Assembly: GCF_026151205.1 (NCBI RefSeq)
Contig: NC_087078.1
Span: forward strand, 11,294,175-11,358,174
Reading direction: 5' to 3'
DNA length: 64,000 nucleotides
DNA from: Bolinopsis microptera
Taxonomy: Eukaryota; Ctenophora; Tentaculata; Lobata; Bolinopsidae
Below the pieces are notes generated by a model. It was given only the letters and a program-made list of their open reading frames with translations. It searched no databases and was not told the DNA's origin. Shown here piece by piece: positions 10,640 through 24,130 of the stretch. A program made the translations under genes and the position numbers. The first letter of the stretch is position 1. Every line of letters starts with the position of its first letter.

Positions 10640-12355
10640 GGTAACTAGGAGTTACTTGTCAGCGGGAACCGGCTTCTCCCGCGCGAATAATAATGAACAT
10701 TGATTGTCTTGGAGGTGTTATTAGCGTTATGATTATAATGATTCCAATAATTTGTTACTAATATACAGACACCGGTCCTATTGCACTTGGCACTCGTTTA
10801 AAGAGGAGATATATAATTTATATATAAATATAAGATATATACGTGATACTTATCATTTGTAAGGATTTACGCTGATTATTGTAATTTATGCTGGTTGCCA
10901 CTGTATTTATACGCATCCTGTCAAGGGCGGTCATTTCCAAAGTTACGCAACACTATTTTGTAAAAGAAACAATGTTGGAAGGAATATTTTTCCTCGGAAC
11001 AATTTTTTTCTTTCCGTTAGCAGAATCTAACTCCCAAAAGTTGCATTTCGGTAAGGTGTATGGCACTAAAACAGAGGTGTATGGCACTAAAAGAGAATCT
11101 GAAAGCTAAATGAGAGTTGTTGAAAGAATTTAATGACAACGAATTATAAACCTAATGTAATATTATTACCTCGTGTTATCCTGGTGTTATCTATTGCTAA
11201 CTTACTAATAGATAACCACTCAGCCATTTAGTTAGATTAATGAATTCTGATTGGGCCTACTCTCTAGCTTCACAGCTGAGACATCTTTATTAAAAATATT
11301 AATAAAACCGCCCTAGCCGCACCCCTATACTACTTCGTGACGCAAAAGTTGCAGGAGAGTCACAGCTCTCCAAATGGTAAAGCTACTGTTGCACAACGTT
11401 AGAAACTGGGGTGACAGAAAAGTTTCAAAAGGTTACGCAGTTCATAGTTCAGTGTTGCTCTGGAAATTAAGTTCATGCAGGAATAGTTTATTCGTATTGA
11501 ATATTCTTTACGCAATTAGGATATATAATATAATCAACGGTGGTTTGATCTTTGAATAATTTAAACTGAGCTTGCGCCTTGCTTTACTCCGTGCCATTAA
11601 TGTGATTTTTGAAACTCAAAGAAAGATGTCGTTAATCGTTCATAAATACGGTAGTTGATTGGTTGGTCTTACAAGTGTATTTGTTTTTATGGATGGTTAA
11701 AATTTAACGGAGCATCATTACAAAGGAAAAAGGTTTTATATTACAGTTATTGTTATTCACATGAAATGTACATGTAATGAAGTCATGTGGGACTTGTTAT
11801 CGAATTTATATTGGCGTCACCAGAGGTTGTAGCCAAAGTCAAACGAAGCCGGAGTTTGATACAATAACCAACAGTAGGACTAACAAAAAGTGTTCGATTC
11901 ATTAGGATGATAATTAGGATGATTTCAGTGTTTAGCTTGTCTGGTGGTTTTAAACGTTTTATTTAAAAATACATTTATTGGCTTTTTGGTGACATTAAAT
12001 CTGGTTTAGACAATTTTTAACGGAAATAATTTTACAAAGTTTGACCTCAAAACGTTTATCATTCAGTAAAACAATTTAAATAGATTGCGATAGGACTGGT
12101 ATCGTGACGCAAAATTTCCAAAAAAAGGCAGAAACAATCCCCGAAATACGCATTTAAGCATTTAATATTGATATATTAAGAGCAAACTTAGTCGCTGCAT
12201 AATGAAGAAATCAAGATCAGTATTTCTATTTATTTAAAATGAAGAAATGATGCAGTGCAAAGAGGCTGCAAACTCCCTGTAGATACTTCCTAACCAGAAT
12301 GCTTTGAAGGAAACCGCAGCAGGAAGGATATCCCTGAATCCCTCCTACTTACCAC
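10640..12355. other. No gene recognised
   Basis: AT-rich sequence with short open frames at 10888-11109 and 11374-11559 that show no domain or splice support. It may be intron or 3' flank of the minus-strand gene. Confidence 0.4.
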
Positions 12356-12382
12356 CTACACTGGGGAGGCTCCACACTTTAT
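12356..12382 (-). CDS. Candidate terminal coding exon
   Basis: After the 12435-12487 exon, a 52 bp interval starts GTGAGT and ends in a T-rich ACTTTTTTATAG acceptor. In phase 0 the following bases read I-K-C-G-A-S-P-V and then TAG. A second donor-like GTAAGTAG lies just past the stop, so the exon could instead be internal in another phase. The intron-like interval is convincing; the reading is tentative. Confidence 0.3.
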   Translation of the reverse strand: MKCGASPV

Positions 12383-12434
12383 CTATAAAAAAGTAAATAC
12401 AATGAGATGGTAAAAATAAAGTATAAAAACTCAC

Positions 12435-12487
12435 GGTAGCCTCATTATCGCGGGGTTTGACCTTCACAATGTTTACATTCTCAGCCT
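12435..12487 (-). CDS. Candidate 53 bp internal exon
   Basis: The acceptor is GTTTTGTGCTTTGTAG and the donor is GTGAGT. Only one frame is open: AG, then A-E-N-V-N-I-V-K-V-K-P-R-D-N-E-A-T. It needs two bases to complete an incoming codon and ends in phase 0. The exon at 20911-21085 leaves one base (G), so the join would give GAG (Glu) with no stop. Phase agreement, clean splice sites and charged, protein-like content support it. The protein family is not recognised. Confidence 0.5.
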
Positions 12488-12727
12488 CTACAAAGCACAA
12501 AACACACACAAAGAACTAGCCAACATCCTCACTCTCTCTCCGTGACCCTGGCTCTCTCTCACACACCTCACGGTAGTTGGGCCTCACTAATCACCTATTA
12601 GAAGGGGGTACAGTGGCTCAGAATTAGGGAAGAGAAAGAGAGGGAGCTGGGGACCTGGGTACCCGGGGATTAGTCCCGGGAGTATTGTTTGAGAGCCAGG
12701 TTACTGGTGATGTGACGATAGGTTACT

Positions 12728-13103
<376 letters not shown>

Positions 13104-13109
13104 GTGTGT

Positions 13110-14404
13110 GGGGGCCCCTGATACCGACTGGACCTGGTGTGTTATTGTGTTAGGATGGTTAGGGGCCCCTGAGATGGTGATCACTGAGTTGTAAAAGCCA
13201 GCCATTGTTTTTGAGGACCGTGTCTATTCTAGGTAATACAACGTCATAGTGTTTTAAAAATGTGATTATATTTAAATTTGTGTGGTCAATATTCATTCTG
13301 ATTTATAAGTGAAACTAAAGCGATGATGTTTGACTTTTTAACTCGCTTGAAATAGCTGACGCAATGCCTGAGACCCTAGACCCTAGCTCTCATGATATTT
13401 TAATAATACAACAACCCAGTAAACGGTTTTTGCGATCTCTTATTGTATAACCAAGTGCTATGATCTCTAAGTCTAAATCTTGGCGGTTCGTGTAGACTTT
13501 ATCAACGAATGATCGGCTAATAAGCTGGCACCGAATCCCTCATTACTAAAATGAGGTCGGTAAAGATGTACTTTGCAGAATCAAGTAATAACTTTTACTC
13601 AATCTTGCTAACACTCAAACAATCTATATTATTACTTATGTCGGAACCATCGGTGAAACTTTGTGTGTTTATTACGAATCACTAGCAGAAGAAACACTAT
13701 CAATCGTAACACTAGCAGTAACCACTGTTTTATTCGAAGGAATAATCAGCCGTAAACCCTCAAAACTTTCACACTTGTACAGTCTTAACCTGATTTACCC
13801 GGCTCCAATTTACCGGACGTCCTGCTTTAGTTCATAAGTTCTCAAAAAGTGTGAATCAAAACTTCGATTTACCGGAATTTTAAATCTACCGCGATCATTA
13901 TACCAAATTTCCTCCAAAATTCCCGGAAAATTAATAATCTCAACTTTAACTTTCAGCTGGCCCAAACACCTTTAGTACACACTAATCTTAAATCATAGAC
14001 CCGCTAAAGAAAGCGACTCTACATTTTGTATGATAACCTAATGACGATAATATACAGCATATTATGGTGTTGTAAATTTGACCCCAGAAATAATCACAAG
14101 AATATAATACTGTCGGGTAAAGAAACTGCACCTGGTCTCTCTGTATTTTCAGAGGTATAATTTTAGTAGCAATCCACACAACTAAGAGTGGTGTAGTAGC
14201 GATAAATTAACATTTGACATGACGTGGAATCTGTCATGAAAACTGAGTATAAAACGTATAAAACATGTGCTGGTAAAAAAGCCGAGGAATAATAGCACTG
14301 CATTTGGACCAAAATTAGCAACAGATAAAATGTTAAAAGATTTGTTAACTGTAATTGTAAAACTCATATGTTTTAAGTTTTAAACTGTAGTTGATAATTC
14401 TTAC
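13110..14404. other. No gene recognised
   Basis: AT-rich sequence. Around 13790-13900, blocks such as GATTTACC and AATTTACCGG resemble a decayed relative of the CAGTAAAACCCC MITE at 5452. Confidence 0.4.
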
Positions 14405-14448
14405 CTGGTCATGCAGAGATTCAATGTTTACAGTTGGACCACACTGTC
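14405..14448 (-). CDS. Candidate 44 bp internal exon
   Basis: The acceptor AAACCTTTCAG and donor CCAG|GTAAGAA are both strong. The only open frame is GA, then Q-C-G-P-T-V-N-I-E-S-L-H-D-Q. It has the same phases as the 12435-12487 exon (needs two bases, ends in phase 0) and both contain V-N-I. The two could therefore be alternatives in one gene, or one may be false. Confidence 0.35.
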
Positions 14449-14494
14449 CTGAAAGGTTTAAGTATTTATAATCGTACTTTTAAAAAGTTCATCG

Positions 14495-14654
14495 CCGGAC
14501 CTGATAATCTCGGACATGATGATCCCGGACCTGATGATCCCGGACCTGATGATCCCGGACCTGATGATCCCGGACCTGATGATCCCGGACCTGATGATCC
14601 CGGACCTGATGATCCCGGACCTGATGATCTCGGACCTGATGATCTCGGACCTGA
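14495..14654 (+). repeat. 15 bp minisatellite, about 10-11 copies
   Basis: The unit is GATGATCCCGGACCT, with CTCGG variants at both edges. Both strands stay open because the unit is a multiple of 3 without stops. Confidence 0.95.
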
Positions 14655-14719
14655 TTATCAACGGACTGGTTACGCTCTGATTTTCCGTTATATCATATTT
14701 TAAATACAAAAACAGTCTT

Positions 14720-16334
14720 ACATATAGAACCAAGAAAAAAAGGGGGAAAACAGTTTAACAGTCTAACATATAGAAATAATTTATTGGACAAGCTAAACTT
14801 TAGGAAAAATATGATTTTAAAAGACCTTAACTGGTCCCAAAATATAAGTTTAAATGTACCCTCTATTTTGTCCCATTTCTCACTACGGAGAATAATGGGT
14901 GGGGTAAGGGTTGTGTTTAGGTTGGGGGAGTTGTAGTGCTATGAATTGCTAAATTGGGTGACAAATAGTGGGAACAAATACTGCTTTTCATAGGTAAACT
15001 TAGCAAGTGTTTCCTCAAGACACATACTTTGCAAGGTCTTGAATATAGTACATTGGTACTTACCGAAATTTTGAACAAAAAGAGAGAAGACTGTTCACTG
15101 TACTGCATATTGACGCAAAGACAAGCACGAGAATTAGAAAAGTGGAATCTTTTACTGAGTACTGGAATATTATACATAATGAACCCAGCACCATTGCCAA
15201 CATTCAAAATATTTCTTCCTTTTAAAATACACATATTTGTCTACAATCTACATGATCGAGCAGTCATGTGAGGTGACTTTTTGGTTTTGGTTTTGGTTTT
15301 GGGAGCAAACTCGCCACATAAGTCCAGGATCGAAATCGGACTATAGAGGGTGGCCCAAAGTAATAATGTACATAAATATAATATGAATGACGACACTGTA
15401 TACCGGACATTAATGCAGGGAGCTAGAATATGCTCCACACTCAATTACCGCCCCTATCCCCGAGGAAACTAAGGAGTCCCCAAAATTTCCCTAAAGAATT
15501 TTCAACAGAGTGTGAACCACTGCCTGACTGAAGTGAAGTGATACACAAATACTCAAGATTAATGTTGGTCCGTTTGTTTACCCCTCCTAACTATTCCACA
15601 ATCCACAGGTGCATAAAACTGACTCCAAAATTATAGATTGTATGCTAATTCTGTTGTAATTTCAAGCTTTTAGCAGCCATCTTTTCGCGGCTGAGTATAG
15701 CTAGCTGGCTGGTCGGATAAATAAATCACACAAGACGATTGGGGAGCCTGGAATGGACCAATCAAACTTCTTGATTTCAGTCACTTAACATGCTCCTATA
15801 GGAATGTTTGGAGCTCCCGCAGTAATATTATGTATAGGAGGTTAATCATAATGCTACTTAAGGGTGGCAAGCCCTCCTGCATGACCTCTACTGTGTATTC
15901 TAATGTCTGGCTATTAACATATATGAGGGAGAGAGGGAGCCCCACCCCGCCCACTCCGATCCTCCGACCCTCCAATTCCCAGCTCAGGCTATAATACTGA
16001 CTATCCTCCCTCTCAGCATAATATACTGGTATCTAGAGCACAGTGAATCACTATCTGGTAATCCTTATCTTGTAATCCTTGTCCTATAATATGTAGTCAC
16101 ATTATCAAGATATCAATCAAGACAATAAAATAGTATCATATAAATGATTATCAAATTTAGGCAACAGATACCACGATTCAAAGGGAAAAACACAAACAAG
16201 GGGTCACAAACAATGGGTTATGGGATAACATGAGGGAGGGGGGGTTACACGACAAAACGTACCTTACATGGGGTCACATGACCCTCTAAACTGGCTGCAA
16301 GGTGGAGAAGGAGGGCGGCGTGACGACAAAGAGC
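14720..16334. other. Mostly unassigned; weak exon candidate inside
   Basis: No gene is supported apart from the weak minus-strand candidate at 15064-15102. CCAAT-like GACCAATCAAAC lies at about 15757. Confidence 0.4.
15064..15102 (-). CDS. Weak 39 bp exon candidate
   Basis: A GTAAGTACC donor and an ATATGCAG acceptor bound 39 bases that are open in two frames (Y-S-E-Q-S-S-L-F in one). Its phase does not fit directly after 20911-21085. It is kept only because both splice signals are good. Confidence 0.18.
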
Positions 16335-16366
16335 GTTGTCAGGACAACTAAACAAGCCCGCACGTG
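16335..16366. promoter_or_regulatory. X-box-like inverted repeat plus CACGTG, 12 bp apart
   Basis: GTTGTCAGGACAAC (16335-16348) is a perfect inverted repeat resembling an RFX X-box. CACGTGAC begins 12 bp later at 16361. The same spacing occurs at 44990-45020. Confidence 0.45.
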
Positions 16367-17019
16367 ACTCGTTGAATTGATGCACGTGTGACAGAACAGC
16401 TTGTTTGTCAGGATAACTTCTAACTAAACGGTGGGAGCAGATAAACTATAAGGAATACTAATTGGTACTTCCCCCGGGTTACTTTAATATAGCACAAGGC
16501 AAGGAGCAACCACCGCCATTCAAGCAACCAATCAAGCTTCATTTAGTAATTTACTTAATAGTAATTGAGCAGCCATGTTTTGAGGCGTGTAAAGTGTAAA
16601 CTAAGCAACGTACACAACGTGGAAAGAGGCCCAATGAGATTAAGAAGAGTAAATATAGAGGAGTAAATATAATATAGAGGAGGGAAAGTGTGTCGAGGAG
16701 CAGACACTATAAGAAAGAGTGTGAACTAACTGAGAGGTAGAATGTCACTAGAGGTAAAATGTCGTAATTAGTTATTTCCTGGGAGATTAAAACCACAAAA
16801 CTATTACTGATATATTATACATCTGCTGATACTGTGTATCTAGGTGGTCACTATTAACCAGTGTGGTCAAGAGATACCTTAGGAAGTGTTAAGAGGTTTC
16901 ATAAACGTAATCTTAGATATATAATACAGCCGTCTTATGTGGTAAATTTGTGACAAACAATGATGTCGGAAACTGAGAGGTGTTATATGTGATATTGTGA
17001 CACTGATCGGTATTAAAAG

Positions 17020-17275
17020 TTACACCAGACTGTGTTACAAGTTACACCAGACTGTGTTACAAGTTACACCAGACTGTGTTACAAGTTACACCAGACTGTG
17101 TTACAAGTTACACCAGACTGTGTTACAAGTTACACCATACTGTGTTACAAGTTACACCAGACTGTGTTACAAGTTACACCTGACTGTGTTACAAGTTACA
17201 CCAGACTGTGTTACAAGTTACACCAGACTGTGTTACATGTTACACCAGACTGTGTTACAAGTTACAACTTACACC
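17020..17275 (+). repeat. 22 bp minisatellite, about 11 copies
   Basis: The unit is AGTTACACCAGACTGTGTTACA, with rare variants (CATACT, CCTGACT, CATGTT). Overlapping open frames through it are artefacts. Confidence 0.95.
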
Positions 17276-17419
17276 TGACTGTATTATATAATATATATTA
17301 TATAATACGTGCAGATATAATACGCGCAAGTTGCAATATGAGTTATATATTTCAAAACAAAGACATCACATTGCGCAACAATAGGCAGATATAAAACACA
17401 TGTCACATAACCCCGGCAG

Positions 17420-17444
17420 TTTTTCCCGCGACGCGCGGGAAAAA
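17420..17444. repeat. Perfect 11 bp stem hairpin
   Basis: TTTTTCCCGCG, a 3-base loop ACG, then CGCGGGAAAAA. A GC-rich inverted pair about 650 bp further on (GCGGGGCGGGATTATAGA against TCTATCCCGCCCGC, 18086-18178) may mark a decayed small element. Confidence 0.6.
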
Positions 17445-18644
17445 TTGATAATAATTTCGAGTGCAAAGCACGAGGGATTATCATGAAAATAACAAATTTG
17501 ACGTTTTAATCTTAATTCTAGCTATATGAGATCAGTATGGAAAATATGAAATGGAATTGGGGAGTATATTATACTATTAAATAAATAAAACTAAGGTACT
17601 ATGACATTTGAAATTGGCGTTCTATTTAAACATTATTCCTCAGTCAGAACGTTGAATGAATATCGATAAGGGGCGTCGAGTTAAGCCTGGCAAGCGATAA
17701 AAGGTGGAGCTAATAATGATATCGTGTCATGAAGTTCATCAAAGTAGAAGACTATAATACATGGCTTATATCAAACAGGGCAATTGCTACGACAAAATTA
17801 ACCGTCGAGACAAGTTCTGGAACTGGTCAAAGTAATGTAAGAGTTCAAGTAATGTAAGCAGTGTGCTGGAGTTTTGCCAGCGCCTGCAATTAAACCGATA
17901 CGTAGATCAAGTGTATACTTATACTTTATAGTTCTTACGTTAAGCTATAGGTCACGTGACACTTTTTACCAATGCGAGTCGTAGTAGTTAGTCACGTGAT
18001 ACACGTCATCAAAACAAGTGACAGTGCGTGGTTGAAATTATCATGGAATATCAAAACAAAACAAATCTTGTTGAGCCAAATTAGCGGGGCGGGATTATAG
18101 AAGCTGTGCCGGGGTTATTTATGCAGTGGGAAAAAACTAACAGCGGGAGCCGGGATTATCAGAATCTATCCCGCCCGCCTAGCTGATTATTCTAACCCGG
18201 AGAGGTTTATAAAGCAATAATCTCGAACAAAGCGAATTTGGATGAAGGTGTTGCATTTGGAGATACAGTGCTTCACTGCACGTAATAAGCGGTTTAGAAG
18301 GGAGCGAAAGAGAGAGAGATAGAGAAACAGAGAGTGTAAGCCAGTAAGACAGGAACGGATTGGACACCTTAACATGAATACCCGTCTTTCACGTCTAATA
18401 TAGCACACAGTTCACTAAATAGTAAATATGTTAACCCACAACCACCCGCCCTCCAAAATGATCACATGACAAGAAAATCCTTTGTCAGGAACCTGCTTTT
18501 GCTCCTTCATTGTCATTGGGATGTATATGTGGGTGATAAAGTGAGAACAGAGGAGTGCGTGTCTTAAGAATGGTCTCCTATTGTACAAACAAGAGAGCGC
18601 GGAGGGCCCCGAACATAGAAAGGTCCCCGGATAAATTCCGAGCA
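17445..18644. other. No gene recognised
   Basis: CACGTGAC boxes occur at 17953 and 17993. Short minus-strand frames at 18187-18645 have no supporting features. Confidence 0.4.
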
Positions 18645-18723
18645 ATGATCCCTATTTGCACCTGGTCGGTGGAAGAACTGTGTAGAAAAGTAAGAGAAGT
18701 ATGCCAAGAGCTGTCAAGTTACT
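18645..18723 (+). CDS. Candidate exon with possible start codon
   Basis: From ATG 18645 the frame reads M-I-P-I-C-T-W-S-V-E-E-L-C and continues open for 26 codons plus one base to ACT|GTAAGTA. An alternative donor, AAAA|GTAAGAG, lies inside. The frame is also open upstream through GTCCCCGGATAAATTCCGAGC, so it could be internal. W-S-V-E-E-L recalls the start of a SAM domain but is too short to call. Confidence 0.3.
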
Positions 18724-18800
18724 GTAAGTAAAGAGGAATACGGCGCTGCAAGGTGTGCACAGGCGCCCCACACGCTCAGGCTAGTATCTGCATTTCAAAG

Positions 18801-18873
18801 AGCACGTGCCAAACTACGACGCACGTGCCAAACTATAAACTACATGTTAAACTATAAACCACGTGTTAAACTA
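18801..18873 (+). repeat. 20 bp tandem repeat carrying CACGTG boxes
   Basis: About four units are based on GCACGTGCCAAACTATAAAC, with CACGTG at 18803, 18822 and 18860 and a decayed ACATGT in the third. This could be a cluster of bHLH-type sites or simple tandem DNA. Confidence 0.6.
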
Positions 18874-18990
18874 ATGTTCCAACGGCTCCCTTAAATCACA
18901 CCATGATTAAGGTAGGTCCAGTGGTGCCCAGTTTGAGCTACATCTGAATTATTCATAAAATAATGGTTTCGGAGAGAGTCAAAGATCGGG

Positions 18991-20910
<1,920 letters not shown>

Positions 20911-21085
20911 CTCTACACGCACATAGTTCACGCAGGAAGTCGTTAGCCAGCTTCAACGTGGCGAACTGGAGCGCATCCGTGTGGTCGCCGTAGTGGCGCA
21001 CGTCCGCGCCGCGGTGCACGTGGATGAGGCGCGGGTCCCGCTTGTCCGGGTAGAGGTAACAGGAGCGTAGATTGAAAGTGTGGGT
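20911..21085 (-). CDS. Internal exon of an unidentified protein gene
   Basis: On the minus strand an acceptor (GTATTTTTCAG) precedes 175 bases that end at AGAG|GTGAGT. Only one frame is open: 58 codons plus one base, starting T-H-T-F-N-L-R-S-C-Y-L-Y-P-D-K-R-D-P-R and later H-T-D-A-L-Q-F-A-T-L-K-L-A-N-D-F-L. The exon is about 60% GC in an AT-rich region, with third positions overwhelmingly G or C, a clear coding signature. It starts in phase 0 and leaves one base, which fits the exons at 14405 and 12435. I do not recognise the family. The charged, cysteine-bearing sequence shows no membrane segment. Confidence 0.78.
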
Positions 21086-21089
21086 CTGA

Positions 21090-21715
21090 AAAATACAGGT
21101 TTGTTATAAGTGTGTAGAGTTTGTAGTTATTAGTGTAGAATAAGTGTAGTTATTACAATAACACCGCGAAACGTGGGACTTACAACCCGGATGCAGTGCT
21201 TGTGGAGTGAGGTCTAATGAGGCCATTATCTGAAGCTGTGGGAGGTAATGAGTCCGGCACCGTTGTGAGAACATTACCATTTAGCCGCCCTACAGTGCTT
21301 TAGTGTAGGATAAGAAGGAAGCTACTATTGTTATTAGTAACTGCTGAACTGCATATCACTATATCAGGTGAGGTTGGAACAGGGGCAAATATAGGAAGAC
21401 ATTAGGATTTAGGAAACGTTTTGTGAATTCTTTGAGAGACATTATTTAGTAAATAAATGTATTGTGTGACAACGAAGAGCCATTCCTGGACCTGCTAGTC
21501 CCGGGCAAAACTTTAAAGGAACTTGGGGGACTTATTTTACAACGACTTATCCGCACGCAGTAATTAGCTTGCCAGACCAACAATCAACATATACTCGGCT
21601 AACATTTATCGGACTTGAACTGGTCCAGGGGTTGCAGATCTATTAGGCTGCATTGGGATTGTAAGAATTCCTCTGCTTGATATGTAAAGTGAAGACTAAT
21701 AATACAGTTGTTGAT
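21090..21715. other. Probable intron sequence
   Basis: No repeat or coding signal beyond the adjacent exon. Confidence 0.4.
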
Positions 21716-22856
21716 AAGGACACGTTCATTTGAAGTTGAGGATATCGGAAAATATTAGTAACCCTATTAAAATAGTTGGTTTAGTTAACTTGGTCGTTAT
21801 GATTTATATAAACCCTCAACTTTGTCACATGATGATACCTTAGTCAGGTGATATTGTCACACTATAACATGTAATGGAGTAAATATGGACCCCTTGCTGC
21901 CGTGTTTGACCACAGTTTTGGATGTGCAGTTGATAGGATAGGTACATTTGACAATTACCTACATATTCGACGACTTTTTTGTTGTTGTTAAATGGTGCCC
22001 CCAGACTGATTTCCGAAAAATATATAAGGAATGCATGTTTAGAGCGCCCTGACAAGGAATGCTGAGTAGTGAGACATTATTTGAACATGTTGGGAATAGT
22101 TAACATAGCACATAGTTGTAAGCAAATAAAAATACAGAAGGCACAAACATGTTAACTTTCCTCCCGTTTTTAGTGACAATGTTAACATCAACTGTATTGT
22201 CCCTAGAAATAAGTTTCCCAAACTTCCAGAGTACCCTTAAATCATGAGTTAAAGAGCTTTGAGAGCACATCGTTAGTATAAGGACACGTTCATTGAAGTT
22301 TGAGGATATTGGTAAATTTCTAAAATAGCGTTTTCGACGATAGTGGCTTAATTTCAGCATCTATTAATCTAGCGTGTTCATAAGTTCTGAACATTAGCCA
22401 CGTGACCCATACTCCCATATGCACTGCTCAAAAATAAAATGTATTGCTTTTAGGCACTATAATGTAAAAAATGTCACATTTTTGTGACATTGTTTACCAT
22501 AGCTGCCCAATTATCATTCCTTGGTCTGAAATATAGTAGATTAGGTCAATCTAACAATTATGATACAACATTGGTTAAAGGGCACGGATCGAACGGCTTT
22601 AAGGCAATATTTCGTAAACTTTGTCACACTCAGAATACGAGACCTCTTTTCTACTGTGAGGTGTCCTCAAAACCCTTTCAACTCATTATTTGATGGTTCT
22701 TCTGCCAATCATAGCCCTAAAATATGTTGTTTTGAAAAGTTAGCTAATACATGCACTTGGTTATTGGGAAATTATGTAAATTCTGTCACATTATATGGAA
22801 TTTGAAATTCTGGGTGAATTTCCGAAATCATTTATATCTGATTTTGGTTTGGAAGG

Positions 22857-23297
22857 CGGGAAAACTCTATATAAGGACGATACACGGATACAGTTGATTC
22901 AAGTATAGGGCAGTTGATGTAAACATCGTCACAAAATGATACGAAATCGTAAATAGGTTACATTTTGCGGGGAAAATCTATATAAGGACGATACACGGAT
23001 ACGGTTTATTCAAGTATAGGGCAGTTGTTGTAAACATCGTCACAAAATGATGCGACATCGTAAATAGGTTAAATTTTGCGGGAAAACTCTATATAAGGAC
23101 GATACACGGATACAGTTGATTCAAGTATAGGGCAGTTGATGTAAACATCGTCACAAAATGATACGACATCGTAAATAAGTTACATTTTGCGGGAAAACTC
23201 TATATAAGGACGATACACGGATACAGTTGATTCAAGTATAGGGCAGTTGATGTAAACATCGTCACAAAATGATAAGACATCATAAATAGGTTAAATT
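22857..23297 (+). repeat. 111 bp tandem repeat, 4 copies
   Basis: Each unit contains CTATATAAGGACGATACACG, GATTCAAGTATAGGGCAGTT and GTAAACATCGTCACAAAATG. The repeated GTAAACATCGTCACA starts at 22919, 23030, 23141 and 23252, exactly 111 apart. Confidence 0.93.
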
Positions 23298-23342
23298 TGG
23301 AAACAATGATTATGGAATGAAATAGTCTGTGATTAACATATT

Positions 23343-24130
23343 ACATACATTATAAAATGGGCAGGGGTTTCTATATTTCCTGTATCTCTGTATTAATCAT
23401 TTCGGACTGTAATTAGGACTGTTCACGTGAAAGAAATTGTATCTAAATTTTACAATGACGTACTCGTATGTGACGAAATTTACATTTCTTGACCCTATTT
23501 TGAAGAACCATACCTCGGTTAGAATTCAATGTTCTTCCAGGAATGATTGGTTGGTTATTGTTTAGCAAAATAGAACTCAAGTTTAACAATGCTGAGTTTA
23601 ATTTTACTAAGTTACTGAAATGTGACGAAATTTACTTTTCCTGCCCCAACAGTATAATTTCAATGTGATGAAAAATTGGCATGGGTTTCTATATTTCCTG
23701 TATAAATCCATTCTAACTATAATAAGGACTATTGATATGAAAGAAAATCTATCTAAATTTTAAAATGACGTATGTGACGAAATTTACATTTCTTGCCCCT
23801 ATTTTAAAGAACCATACCTCAGTTAAAATTCAATTTTCTTCCAGGAATTATTGGTTGGTTATTTTTCAGCAAATCAGAACCCAAGTTTAACAATGCTGAG
23901 TTTGATATCACTAATTTACCGAAATGTGACGAAATTTACTTTTCCTGCCCCAACAGTATAATTTCAATGTGATGAAAAATGGGCATGGGTTTCTATATTT
24001 CCTGTATAAATCCATTCTAGCTATAATAAGGGCAGTTGATATGAAAGAAAATCTATCTAACTAATGCTATGGCTGATGTGACGAAATTTACATTTCTTGC
24101 CCCTATTTTGAAGAATCATACCTCAATTAG
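23343..24130 (+). repeat. 304 bp tandem repeat, about 2.5 copies
   Basis: The unit runs from TTTCTATATTTCCTGTAT through ACCATACCTC and CCAGGAAT to CCTGCCCCAACAGTATAATT. TGTGACGAAATTTAC falls twice per unit at an even 152 bp spacing (23469, 23621, 23773, 23925, 24077). Confidence 0.9.

Noticed and set aside
16260-16291. Minus-strand exon with the acceptor CTCCTTCTCCACCTTGCAG
   Set aside because: The acceptor is excellent, but the 27-32 base exon gives in-frame stops when joined to the next candidates through its nearest donor. It is too short to judge.
22857-24130. Regular repeats resembling a CRISPR array
   Set aside because: The units are long contiguous tandem copies with no unique spacers, and this is animal DNA.
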